Positions 6,269 through 13,017 of a stretch of 13,017 nt of DNA are shown one piece after another. Numbering within the stretch: the stretch's first letter is position 1; every line of letters starts with the position of its first letter. Below the pieces are notes generated by a model. It was not told where the DNA came from and made no database searches. It saw only the letters and a program-made list of their open reading frames with translations. This DNA is from Cyanobacteria bacterium UBA11370. GTDB taxonomy: Bacteria > Cyanobacteriota > Cyanobacteriia > Cyanobacteriales > Coleofasciculaceae. The translations under genes and the position numbers were made by a program. Where the stretch lies: the NCBI GenBank assembly GCA_003486645.1, contig DNGI01000515.1:1-13017 (forward strand). Direction: 5' to 3'.

Positions 6269-8905
6269 CTAAAGCCAATTCCCGACTAAAACATAAGGTG
6301 CCCAATAGTAGGGAGCTTTGTATTGCTTAAAAACATCTAACTGAGCCTGATGCAATGCTTCAGCCTTCGTGACTTCAGGCTCAGTTAACGTCTTATAAAA
6401 CTGCCCCATCAATTCAGCCGTCGAGCGATCGCTGACTTGCCATAGCGTTGCCAGCGTACTGCGTGCCCCTGCCCGTACCGCGATTCCAGCTAACCCCAAC
6501 GTCGCTCGGTTATCCCCTTGCGCTGTTTCACAAGCACTGAGAACCAGTAATTCAATAATACTCGAAGGGCTTTGGTTATTAATCCGCAGCAAGTTATTTA
6601 AGTCATTACTTTTAAGCAGTTCATTGTAAGCCAGAATAAATGTTTCTTCAGGGTCAGAACTAAACTTCCCATGAGTTGCCAGATGAACGGCGGAAAACGT
6701 GCCTGAATTTATCTGCTGTTGAAGATTGGTTTCAGTAAATTGGGGATTCAGCAGTAATTCTGAAGGCACTACACTTCTAACTTGTTGCAATTCCTCTACC
6801 ACGTTAGGAAGTTCGTCAAACTTTCGTCCCTCAACATCCTGTTTTTCACTCACTCCTGCTGTTAAAACTGCTAACCGTTCTCGCTGTAAAGGTCGGAGGT
6901 CGAAAAGTTGCAAACCCGGAACTAAGGCAATCGCATAGGGTTTCTGCATTAAATATTCTTGCCGTTTAGCATCATAAAGAACTGACATGGGAATATTTCG
7001 CAGCACCCCATCCAGAACAAATACTAACGTTTTAACTTCGCTATTTTCTAAGTCTTGCTCTAGCGGTGCAATCAACCATTCGTATAACTGTGTGGCTTTT
7101 TCAATAACCGCTTCTGGGCGGTTGCGTTTTAAGATATTCGTTCGCAATTCACTCGCCGTTTTTTCAACCTCAGTCTGTTGAATGAAAGTAACATGATGCC
7201 TTAGTGATTGTCCTGGAAGTTTGGTAATAACCGCTAATCGGTCTTCTAGAAGAATAGGATAAATAAAAGCCGCTTTCTGGTCTACTTTGTCAATATCAAC
7301 GGCTAGCTGTACTCGTTGAGAAAGATTACAACTCAAGAAATTTTCCAGTTCAGCTAACTGAAGGGAGTCGATAACTTCAATGGCTTCTTTGAGGTCTGTT
7401 TGACTTGGTTCAGAACCGCCATCAATTCTCAATAGCAAATCAACGAGCTTTCGGTGAATCGGTTCCACATTATCCCGAAAGGAAAACTGTACATCTGAAT
7501 CGATAGTCAGCAAATCACTACGAATAGATTTGATTGTTTTAACTGCTTCTTTGTAGGCAGTTATGGCTTTTTTTCTATCCCCTTGTTTTTCCCACAAACG
7601 TCCCAACTGCCATTCCCAACGATAGCGTATATCAGGAGCTTGAGTCTCTTCCGATAAGAGGAGAGCTTGCTGAGTTAAGTCTTGCGCTGCGTTTAATTGT
7701 TCAGTCATCTCATATAGTCCACCAAGCTGACCAAGGGCATAAGATTCACCTCTTCGGTCTTTCAAACTTCGAGCTTGTTGGATAGCATTAACTAAAATTT
7801 GGGCAACCTCTTTTGTCCCTTGCTGGTTGTTACTAATTATTAACAACTTTGTCAGACTTTGAGCAAAATTAAGTTGGGCATAAATAGCCGTTTGACTGGG
7901 AGGTAAGCTGGTGATTAATTGTTGGATTATTGGTTGTAGTTTTGTCGCTTCTGACCATTTCCCAGTTTCAACCAAAAGGCTTAGTAGATTCAACTGAGCT
8001 TGGAGTTGCAGGGTGGGTGAGTTAGCGGCTTGTTGATAAAATGCGATCGCGGCTTGAGTATGCTTCTTTTCCTCTTCTGCTTTACCAATCGCTATCGCCC
8101 TACTACCCAAAGCTCGTTCGGTATTCCCTAACTCAAGCAGAACAGAACCAAGAGTGTTAGAGAGTTGAAATTCTTGAGCAGTTTCTAAACTTTTCTGCAA
8201 AATTTCCTGAGATTTTCTCAGATTACCAACTCGTCTCAATGCTTTACCGAGATTCTGCAATCCAGTTACCTTGATGTTAGGGTCTGATTGCTGCTGGAGG
8301 ATTTGTTCGATATGCAGTAATTCTGTTTCAGCTTGACTACTTAATCCTAATGCTTGTAGGGCTTCGGCTTGGTTAATCAAACTACCAATAACACCTGTCT
8401 GATTACCAGCTTTTTCGTAAATAACTGTCGCTTTCTTCCAAGTTAAGAGAGCGTCCTCTAAATGTCCCGTTGCCCATTGTAGGCGACCTTGCGTGTTTAA
8501 AGCTTTGGCGAAAACATCTAAGTAAGTTTGAGTATCGGCTGTGTTTTTCAGATTATCGAGTAGTTGTAGACTTTGTGCGATCGCGTTTTCGGCTTCCTGC
8601 CATTGTCCCAAATGCTGATAAGCTAAGGAAAGATAGCGCAGCACCAGTGCTTGATTAAGACTATCTCCCTGAGCGACAAAAGCTTCAAGTCCTTGCTGCC
8701 AAACTCCTATTGCTTCTGAAAACTGTTCAGCCTCATAAAGTTTTATACCTTGTTGCAGTAACAAGTGGGCATTTGACGTTTGAGCTAATACCTCAGATGT
8801 TTTTTCAATCTGTTGAGCAGGTAGAGCTGGAACCCATAAAGTTGTAATCAGTGTCAACACTGCCAATAAAATTAGTCCCAGTACCCGCCGATATACCCTT
8901 TTCAT
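6269..8905 (-). CDS. Secreted TPR-CHAT (caspase-like) protein
   Basis: This 878-residue protein has a Sec signal peptide (KRVYRR, then a hydrophobic core, cleavage likely after LPA at residue 30). A long helical TPR array follows at about 40-470, and a C-terminal CHAT domain at about 580-878. The CHAT domain holds the expected dyad, His745 in HLATHG and Cys792 in LSACETAQGD. It also has the family blocks LAGIAVRAGARSTLATLWQVSD and the terminal YYWAPYVLVGNW. CHAT domains are clan CD cysteine-peptidase relatives that often depend on TPR repeats for partner binding; here the protein should act in the periplasm or envelope. I chose the ATG at 8905 because it opens a normal signal peptide; the in-frame TTG at 8923 would add six residues. 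It begins 33 nt after the haemagglutinin stop on the same strand, so the two are probably co-transcribed and that protein is a plausible partner or substrate (inference). Confidence 0.93.
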   Translation of the reverse strand: MKRVYRRVLGLILLAVLTLITTLWVPALPAQQIEKTSEVLAQTSNAHLLLQQGIKLYEAEQFSEAIGVWQQGLEAFVAQGDSLNQALVLRYLSLAYQHLGQWQEAENAIAQSLQLLDNLKNTADTQTYLDVFAKALNTQGRLQWATGHLEDALLTWKKATVIYEKAGNQTGVIGSLINQAEALQALGLSSQAETELLHIEQILQQQSDPNIKVTGLQNLGKALRRVGNLRKSQEILQKSLETAQEFQLSNTLGSVLLELGNTERALGSRAIAIGKAEEEKKHTQAAIAFYQQAANSPTLQLQAQLNLLSLLVETGKWSEATKLQPIIQQLITSLPPSQTAIYAQLNFAQSLTKLLIISNNQQGTKEVAQILVNAIQQARSLKDRRGESYALGQLGGLYEMTEQLNAAQDLTQQALLLSEETQAPDIRYRWEWQLGRLWEKQGDRKKAITAYKEAVKTIKSIRSDLLTIDSDVQFSFRDNVEPIHRKLVDLLLRIDGGSEPSQTDLKEAIEVIDSLQLAELENFLSCNLSQRVQLAVDIDKVDQKAAFIYPILLEDRLAVITKLPGQSLRHHVTFIQQTEVEKTASELRTNILKRNRPEAVIEKATQLYEWLIAPLEQDLENSEVKTLVFVLDGVLRNIPMSVLYDAKRQEYLMQKPYAIALVPGLQLFDLRPLQRERLAVLTAGVSEKQDVEGRKFDELPNVVEELQQVRSVVPSELLLNPQFTETNLQQQINSGTFSAVHLATHGKFSSDPEETFILAYNELLKSNDLNNLLRINNQSPSSIIELLVLSACETAQGDNRATLGLAGIAVRAGARSTLATLWQVSDRSTAELMGQFYKTLTEPEVTKAEALHQAQLDVFKQYKAPYYWAPYVLVGNWL

Positions 8906-8938
8906 TTTGAATTTTAAATCCAAAAGCAGTCATAGTTG

Positions 8939-11584
8939 CTAACGTAAGCTACAGCGATTCTGTGATAAGTTAGTAGGCATTTCAGCTACAAGAATAACTT
9001 CCCCTTTTTCATTAACAATCCACCCTTTAGCTTCTACAATTATGTTAGGTGAAGTAGAGGCACGAGCTGAACTAGCCGAGTTAGCAATTTCTTGTGTTGG
9101 CAGTGGCACATCTTCCCAAATGTTACTGCTGCTTATAGGTTCGTAAGGATTAGGGGCTAAACCTCCTCGACCAGTATTGAAAAATGCCACCGATGATTGG
9201 TTTCCTCCGACTTGGCAACCTTGTGCAACTTCCACATTAACTGGCTCAACTGGCAACTCGGTTAATCCTTGACTGGGGTCAACATCAGGGGTATTAATTG
9301 TTACCTGACCATTTAGGGAAGAATTTGCCCCAGTAGCGGTGATGTCACTCTCTGGAGTAAGTTGTTCGCGGAACTGGGTGCCGAAAATGCCTTGAGCTGT
9401 AATGGTCACATTTCCACCTCGGAAATCTGCTGAGTTAGCACTGATGTCACTATTTTCTAAGGCGGCGAGGACATCGGTATTGATATTAATATTTCCGCCA
9501 GTAATATCGCTTCCCTCTGCATTAGTGGTGATGTTACTGCCACGATACAACACTAATGCAACGGAGTTTAAGTTGATATTACCCTGACCCGCTTTAGTGT
9601 CAGCACTTAGGGTTGCTTGGTTATCCAAACTGATAGAGTTCGCCTCGACTGTAAGGTTTCCTGCGTCTCCTGAACTTCTTCCACTAACAGTAACCTCAGC
9701 ACCATCTCGAACTATTAAATTTCCTGTTGTAATCGTTAAGTTTCCAGCATTTCCAGCGGCTTCAGCTTGAGTAAATAAGGTGCTTTTAACAGGTTCAGAG
9801 CCAATCATTCCACTGCCAATTATCTCTACAGATTCAGCAGCGTTGACGGTTAAAGTTCCGCCAGAACCTTCACCACGAGAACCCGCGCCAACCCATCCTC
9901 CATTGCGAATGATCAACTGTCCAGTATTCAGAGTTGCAATTCCCCCCGTACCTGTACCAGAATTGTTGGCTGATATTTCAGCTCCATTCTCAACAGCTAA
10001 CCCTCCAGTGGAAATATTTAACGCTCCTACATCACCCGTAGCCCCAGGCTCTGCTGAAACAAAAATACCGCTTCTGAGAATAGTCAGGGTTGCTGCTGGT
10101 GAAGTTCCACTGAGTTTTATATAATCTGAGGCATTAATGGTCAACGTTCCGCCGTTACCTCCACTAAAGGTAGCCGTAGACACCTGTCCGCCATCCAGAG
10201 CAGTTAGCCGTCGAGTTTCAATAGTTAGATTACCTGCATCACCGGAATTCGATACAGCCCCCAGCCCGACTTGAGTAAAAATGCCACTCGTAATCTCACC
10301 ATCTGGGCTTGCTCCAATCAGTTCTACCCCATCTGAAGCTATCACTAGCACATCTCCTCCTTGACCTACCCCAAAGGTAGAAGCATCGATACGCGCTCCA
10401 TCTCGGATGAGCAACTGTCGAGTTTCAATAGTTAGGTTTCCACCATTGCCCGTAGCGTTCGCACAGTCGGTCGAGAGTTCCGCACAGACTTGAGAATACA
10501 AACCACCAAGCTGCTCAATTGATGGCGTTTCCGCCAGTTCTATAAAATCTGAAGCTCGTATTAGTACATCCCCTGCTCGACCTTCACCCTCAGTAGAAGT
10601 CTCTATGGATGCACCTCCGCTCAAGTTAACAGACTCAGTGGCATTGATTACTAAGTTCCCTCCCCTTCCTGCTCCGGTTCTAGAAAAAACTTTTGAAGCG
10701 TCAGTGAGAGTTATATTTCTGCCTTGGAGCTGGATAGCACCACCATTATCGCCACTCGCATCGACACTAGCGCCCTGAGACAGTTGAATATCCCCGAAGT
10801 TCTGAATGCCTGTATAGTCTAGAGCGTAGCCTGTTGCACTCTTACTGAGATTGACTAAACTGTTTCCAGCAACACTCCCCAACTCAATCCGCCCTCCGGG
10901 TGCTGTCAGGAATCCCCGTAGAAGATTGACCATTCCCCCTACCAGTCCCAGGGTTTTGCCGGGAGCCACTTGCAAACCACCCAAAATTAGTTGACCTTCG
11001 TCGTCCAAGACTGGATTACCTGTGCTGAAGTCTATTCGAGGAGCAAGGGATTGATTACGAAGCTCTCCTTGAGTTTTCCCAAACTGTAAGCCAATTGGCA
11101 TATTAACTGTTAGTAAGGGCGGAGCTTGGGGATTGCTGGCACTGAAGACAAAACCGTTTTGAAATAGAAAACTATCCGCAGTAGTAGCTAAAATTGACCC
11201 ACCAATATTTAGGGAGGCATTGGAACCGAAGATAATGCCGTTAGGATTGAGCAAAAACAGATTCGCATCGTTAGCACGGAGCAATCCATCAATGTTTGAA
11301 ATGGATTTACCTGTGACACGACTGATAATATTCTCAATGGTTGCAGTGTTTTTGAAATAAGCTGTGCCACCTGTAGGGACAGAAAATTGCTCAAAGCTGT
11401 GGAACAGATTGTTGTCTCTTTTGGTACCACCTGTGATTTCACAATTGATACAGTTGAGCAGAACCATAGAGTTATTAGGCAATGTAGTATCTGGAACAAT
11501 CTGTGCCGCCGTTGGCTTGGAGGTTAACAGCCAGAACAGAATACTCCCACTAAAGAGCCAAAATTGGAGAGTAGATGGTTGCAT
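8939..11584 (-). CDS. Filamentous haemagglutinin family (TPS-domain) exoprotein
   Basis: This 881-residue protein has a signal peptide (cleavage likely after TAA, about residue 27) and a two-partner secretion domain (about 30-270). That domain includes NCINCEITGGT, FHSFEQFSVP, ISRVTGKSISNIDG, the hallmark NPNG at 113-116 and IIFGSNASLNIGGS. A degenerate beta-helix follows (about 270-760) with units of roughly 70 residues such as GNLTIETRQLLIRDGARI. DNA for two units shares an exact 19-bp match, GTCGAGTTTCAATAGTTAG at 10210-10228 and 10417-10435, 207 bp apart. The C-terminal part has the cyanobacterial tail FFNTGRGGLAPNPYEPIS and IIVEAKGWIVNEKGEVILVA. It would cross the outer membrane through a TpsB pore, but no such gene is in the window. 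AGGA (11596-11599) precedes the ATG by 11 nt. The TPR-CHAT gene follows after 33 nt. Confidence 0.92.
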   Translation of the reverse strand: MQPSTLQFWLFSGSILFWLLTSKPTAAQIVPDTTLPNNSMVLLNCINCEITGGTKRDNNLFHSFEQFSVPTGGTAYFKNTATIENIISRVTGKSISNIDGLLRANDANLFLLNPNGIIFGSNASLNIGGSILATTADSFLFQNGFVFSASNPQAPPLLTVNMPIGLQFGKTQGELRNQSLAPRIDFSTGNPVLDDEGQLILGGLQVAPGKTLGLVGGMVNLLRGFLTAPGGRIELGSVAGNSLVNLSKSATGYALDYTGIQNFGDIQLSQGASVDASGDNGGAIQLQGRNITLTDASKVFSRTGAGRGGNLVINATESVNLSGGASIETSTEGEGRAGDVLIRASDFIELAETPSIEQLGGLYSQVCAELSTDCANATGNGGNLTIETRQLLIRDGARIDASTFGVGQGGDVLVIASDGVELIGASPDGEITSGIFTQVGLGAVSNSGDAGNLTIETRRLTALDGGQVSTATFSGGNGGTLTINASDYIKLSGTSPAATLTILRSGIFVSAEPGATGDVGALNISTGGLAVENGAEISANNSGTGTGGIATLNTGQLIIRNGGWVGAGSRGEGSGGTLTVNAAESVEIIGSGMIGSEPVKSTLFTQAEAAGNAGNLTITTGNLIVRDGAEVTVSGRSSGDAGNLTVEANSISLDNQATLSADTKAGQGNINLNSVALVLYRGSNITTNAEGSDITGGNININTDVLAALENSDISANSADFRGGNVTITAQGIFGTQFREQLTPESDITATGANSSLNGQVTINTPDVDPSQGLTELPVEPVNVEVAQGCQVGGNQSSVAFFNTGRGGLAPNPYEPISSSNIWEDVPLPTQEIANSASSARASTSPNIIVEAKGWIVNEKGEVILVAEMPTNLSQNRCSLR

Positions 11585-11600
11585 AAGCTAAATTTTCCTA

Positions 11601-11693
11601 GTTCTCCAGGTTCACAGCTTATCACCTCACCTTAAAGTTAGACTACAACCAGGATAGATAGGTGACAAGTCTGTGATCCCTAAACCCTGGAAC
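11601..11693 (-). promoter_or_regulatory. Nested inverted repeat in the leader of the haemagglutinin gene
   Basis: Three successive arm pairs nest in order: CCAGG (11606-11610) with CCTGG (11686-11690), TCACAG (11612-11617) with CTGTGA (11671-11676), and TCACCT (11622-11627) with AGGTGA (11660-11665). Outermost, GTT (11601-11603) pairs with AAC (11691-11693). The element fills most of the gap between the PEP-CTERM stop and the haemagglutinin start, and it ends just before the latter's AGGA. No T run follows on the minus strand, so it looks more like a structured leader or mRNA-processing element than a simple terminator. It could also be a decayed small mobile repeat. Confidence 0.4.
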
Positions 11694-11701
11694 TACAAAC
11701 A

Positions 11702-12391
11702 CTACCGCGAATATTTACTGCGCTTCAGTAGCAGTGCTGCACCCAAGAACCCAATCCCTAACAGACTGCCTGTTGAACCAGGCTCAGGAACCATTTGAAA
11801 ACTAGTCTCAAAACGTTGGAAATTGTTGGAAATTTCACAATCGTTGGGCATGTTACAATAGAAATAGAAGCTGTTTGTAAATTGAATGCCAGATACAAAT
11901 TCATGATTAGGGCCAGAGTCAATATCAAATTCATGAGATGTCAAAAATTTGATCAAGTCTGAGAAAGAATTGATAGAATTAGATTTAGAGGGCGAAACAA
12001 AAAAATATAGTGTGAGGTCAACTTCTTCTCCTGATTTAGTTTCTGCTCCGGACAAGGTAGATGTGTACTTCTTTCCCCCTAGAAAGTTATCCTGAAGCCC
12101 AAAATCACTTAAGTCCATTTTATATATTTTAGGATGATGCTCCAGAGTTCCATGCTTGAAATCGAAAAAAATCTTGCCCTCAGTTTGGCAATCTTGATCT
12201 ATATCGTGTGTAAATCTAGCTTCTTCAATATTCCCAGAGTTGTCCAGAGTAAAATCAAATAGGTCACAATTCGGACTTCCAGAAAATCTGGCAGCTTCAG
12301 CAGATTTTGGAGCTAAACAAGGTATCGTCGCCAGCACTGTGGCTACCGCCATCACCTTATTTAATTTATTAAAACTCATTGAAAACCCCAT
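11702..12391 (-). CDS. PEP-CTERM sorting domain protein
   Basis: This 229-residue protein has a signal peptide (hydrophobic 13-25, cleavage likely after AEA near 33). At the C-terminus it has the PEP-CTERM tripartite signal: VPEPGS at 201-206, a membrane segment at about 208-222 and the basic tail KRSKYSR. Exosortase (EpsH/XrtB-like) is expected to recognise this tag and release or anchor the protein at the cell surface. No exosortase is in the window. The central region (34-200) belongs to no family I recognise; it is acidic and contains four cysteines (42, 68, 179, 185) that could form two disulfides. AGGAGG (12399-12404, 7 nt upstream) is the strongest ribosome binding site in the window and supports the first Met rather than Met5. 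The haemagglutinin gene follows 117 nt downstream on the same strand; shared transcription is possible. Confidence 0.9.
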   Translation of the reverse strand: MGFSMSFNKLNKVMAVATVLATIPCLAPKSAEAARFSGSPNCDLFDFTLDNSGNIEEARFTHDIDQDCQTEGKIFFDFKHGTLEHHPKIYKMDLSDFGLQDNFLGGKKYTSTLSGAETKSGEEVDLTLYFFVSPSKSNSINSFSDLIKFLTSHEFDIDSGPNHEFVSGIQFTNSFYFYCNMPNDCEISNNFQRFETSFQMVPEPGSTGSLLGIGFLGAALLLKRSKYSR

Positions 12392-12447
12392 AGAACTACC
12401 TCCTAATTATCACAACTTGACATCAACTCGCCCCAGGCAACTTTAGT

Positions 12448-12465
12448 AAGGCAGACTAATGCCTT
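12448..12465 (-). promoter_or_regulatory. Hairpin in the PEP-CTERM leader
   Basis: AAGGCA (12448-12453) and TGCCTT (12460-12465) are perfect 6-bp arms around a 6-nt loop, about 45 nt upstream of the AGGAGG ribosome binding site. It could be a regulatory stem or an operator. Confidence 0.3.
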
Positions 12466-12679
12466 TATTACTCAATCCCTACCTAGGAGAAGCACCTTTT
12501 GGTCAATAAAAAGCTAGCAGCCGCAGTTTATTGTGGGTAATCTCGTTAGAGAATAGTTCACTGAGAGTACTATCTTGCCTGGAGTTGAGACTGAATTTAT
12601 CTACAAATAGGCTGAATTCCTTCAAAGATTACCCTATTAAACTTTGGACAAATTTTAAAATTTAAATAACTTTAAACAA

Positions 12680-12708
12680 CTTATAAAATTGATAATTTTA
12701 TTTGTAAA
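12680..12708 (-). promoter_or_regulatory. Candidate promoter for the PEP-CTERM gene
   Basis: On the minus strand TTTACA (complement of 12703-12708) and TATAAG (complement of 12680-12685) are separated by exactly 17 nt. Transcription would start near 12673 and leave a leader of about 280 nt. A near-perfect inverted repeat, ATAAAATT (12683-12690) and AATTTTAT (12694-12701), overlaps the spacer and the -10 box, as an operator might. The surrounding DNA is very AT-rich, so the match could be chance. Confidence 0.35.
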
Positions 12709-12762
12709 TTTTTAGCGATATCTGGGAAACAGGCTAGTAATTCAGACTTTTGTCTAACTAAC

Positions 12763-12792
12763 TGTATTGTTAAATACATTTTTCTCGTTTTT
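12763..12792 (+). terminator. Possible plus-strand intrinsic terminator
   Basis: TGTATT (12763-12768) and AATACA (12773-12778) form a 6-bp stem with a GTTA loop, followed by T-rich sequence to 12792. It would end a short plus-strand transcript from the AT-rich region near 12700, but the stem is AT-rich and weak. Confidence 0.25.
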
Positions 12793-12835
12793 CCCTGAGA
12801 GTTTTATGATAAGTAGAGCTAATCAATAAACGAGA
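12783..12835. repeat. Inverted repeat with 8-bp arms
   Basis: TCTCGTTT (12783-12790) and AAACGAGA (12828-12835) are perfect arms enclosing 37 nt. The left arm overlaps the T-rich tail of the preceding hairpin, so the two structures would compete in RNA. Confidence 0.35.
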
Positions 12836-12882
12836 GAAGCAAGCGGACTAGAGTGAAAGATAAGACTCCAAATATAGTATTA

Positions 12883-12949
12883 GACCTCTCCATAAATCAG
12901 GTTTTCGCCTAGACAGGATGAGGCTTTCAGATTCTTTTTCGGAGATGTC
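12883..12949. mobile_element. MITE-like element with TA target duplication
   Basis: GACCTCTCC (12883-12891) and GGAGATGTC (12941-12949) are terminal inverted repeats matching at 8 of 9 positions. Both ends are flanked directly by TA (12881-12882 and 12950-12951), the target duplication typical of IS630/Tc1-mariner insertions. An internal hairpin (GCCT 12907-12910, AGGC 12921-12924) fits a folded miniature element. At 67 bp it cannot encode a transposase. The family assignment is inference from ends and target only. Confidence 0.45.
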
Positions 12950-12995
12950 TATTGTCTACTCAACTCCAGATGAGTCTATTGAACAATTCCCCGTG

Positions 12996-13017
12996 TCTCC
13001 CTATCTCCCCCTCTCCC
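12996..13017. repeat. C-rich short tandem repeat at the window edge
   Basis: The hexamer TCTCCC occurs at 12996, 13004 and 13012, at 8-nt intervals, and runs off the end of the window. Short tandem C/T-rich repeats of this kind are common in intergenic DNA of filamentous cyanobacteria. The full array length cannot be seen. Confidence 0.5.

Larger units (their letters stand above)
12392..13017. other. Long non-coding region upstream of the PEP-CTERM gene
   Basis: No convincing gene is visible in these 626 bp on either strand. The part nearest the PEP-CTERM gene (12392-12670) would be its leader. The stretch 12650-12720 is very AT-rich. The part after 12720 contains several hairpins, a MITE-like element and a C-rich simple repeat. 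A frame open from 12864 to the window edge, with an ATG at 12918, is judged a chance frame because it runs through those repeats. Confidence 0.6.

Noticed and set aside
6269..8905. TPR-CHAT as a CRISPR-guided peptidase (type III-E-like)
   Set aside because: It has a signal peptide and no cas genes or CRISPR array are present.
8906..8923. TTG start extending TPR-CHAT by six residues
   Set aside because: The ATG at 8905 opens a canonical signal peptide; no better ribosome binding site supports the TTG.
12918..13017. Open frame starting at an ATG and running off the window
   Set aside because: It begins inside the MITE-like element and continues through the C-rich repeat, and it has no properly spaced ribosome binding site.

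Overview
The window looks like chromosomal DNA of a filamentous cyanobacterium. Three things point there: eight copies of the HIP1 octamer GCGATCGC, protein families that are mostly cyanobacterial (DUF1822, DUF928, CHAT fused to CHASE2), and a PEP-CTERM protein beside a cyanobacterial-type filamentous-haemagglutinin exoprotein. I cannot name the species. There is no tRNA, rRNA, CRISPR array or intact insertion sequence.

Layout. (i) 95-4351, plus strand: a candidate promoter, then a DUF1822 protein (228-1136), a membrane-anchored CHAT/CHASE2 protein (1196-3532) and an exported DUF928 protein (3653-4351). The gaps are short and contain inverted repeats. (ii) 4352-4747: AT-rich non-coding leader. 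(iii) 4748-6184, plus strand: an RTX calcium-binding repeat protein with a 9-G tract inside the gene. (iv) 6208-6245: a hairpin between convergent genes. (v) 12391 down to 6269, minus strand: PEP-CTERM protein, then filamentous-haemagglutinin (TPS) exoprotein, then secreted TPR-CHAT caspase-like protein. The last two are 33 nt apart and look like an operon; a 93-nt nested inverted repeat lies between the first two. (vi) 12392-13017: a non-coding stretch with a candidate minus-strand promoter, several hairpins, a 67-bp MITE-like element flanked by TA, and a C-rich simple repeat at the edge.

How the genes may work together (inference). The window joins two CHAT-type cysteine peptidases to several envelope proteins that use different export routes: type I for RTX, two-partner secretion for the haemagglutinin, Sec plus exosortase for PEP-CTERM, and Sec for DUF928 and TPR-CHAT. 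One CHAT domain should be cytoplasmic and coupled to an extracytoplasmic CHASE2 sensor. The other carries a signal peptide and should be periplasmic beside its haemagglutinin neighbour. A proteolytic sensing and surface-protein maturation locus is the most interesting reading. No partner transporter (TpsB, type I ABC/MFP, exosortase) is encoded here, so the link rests on gene order only.
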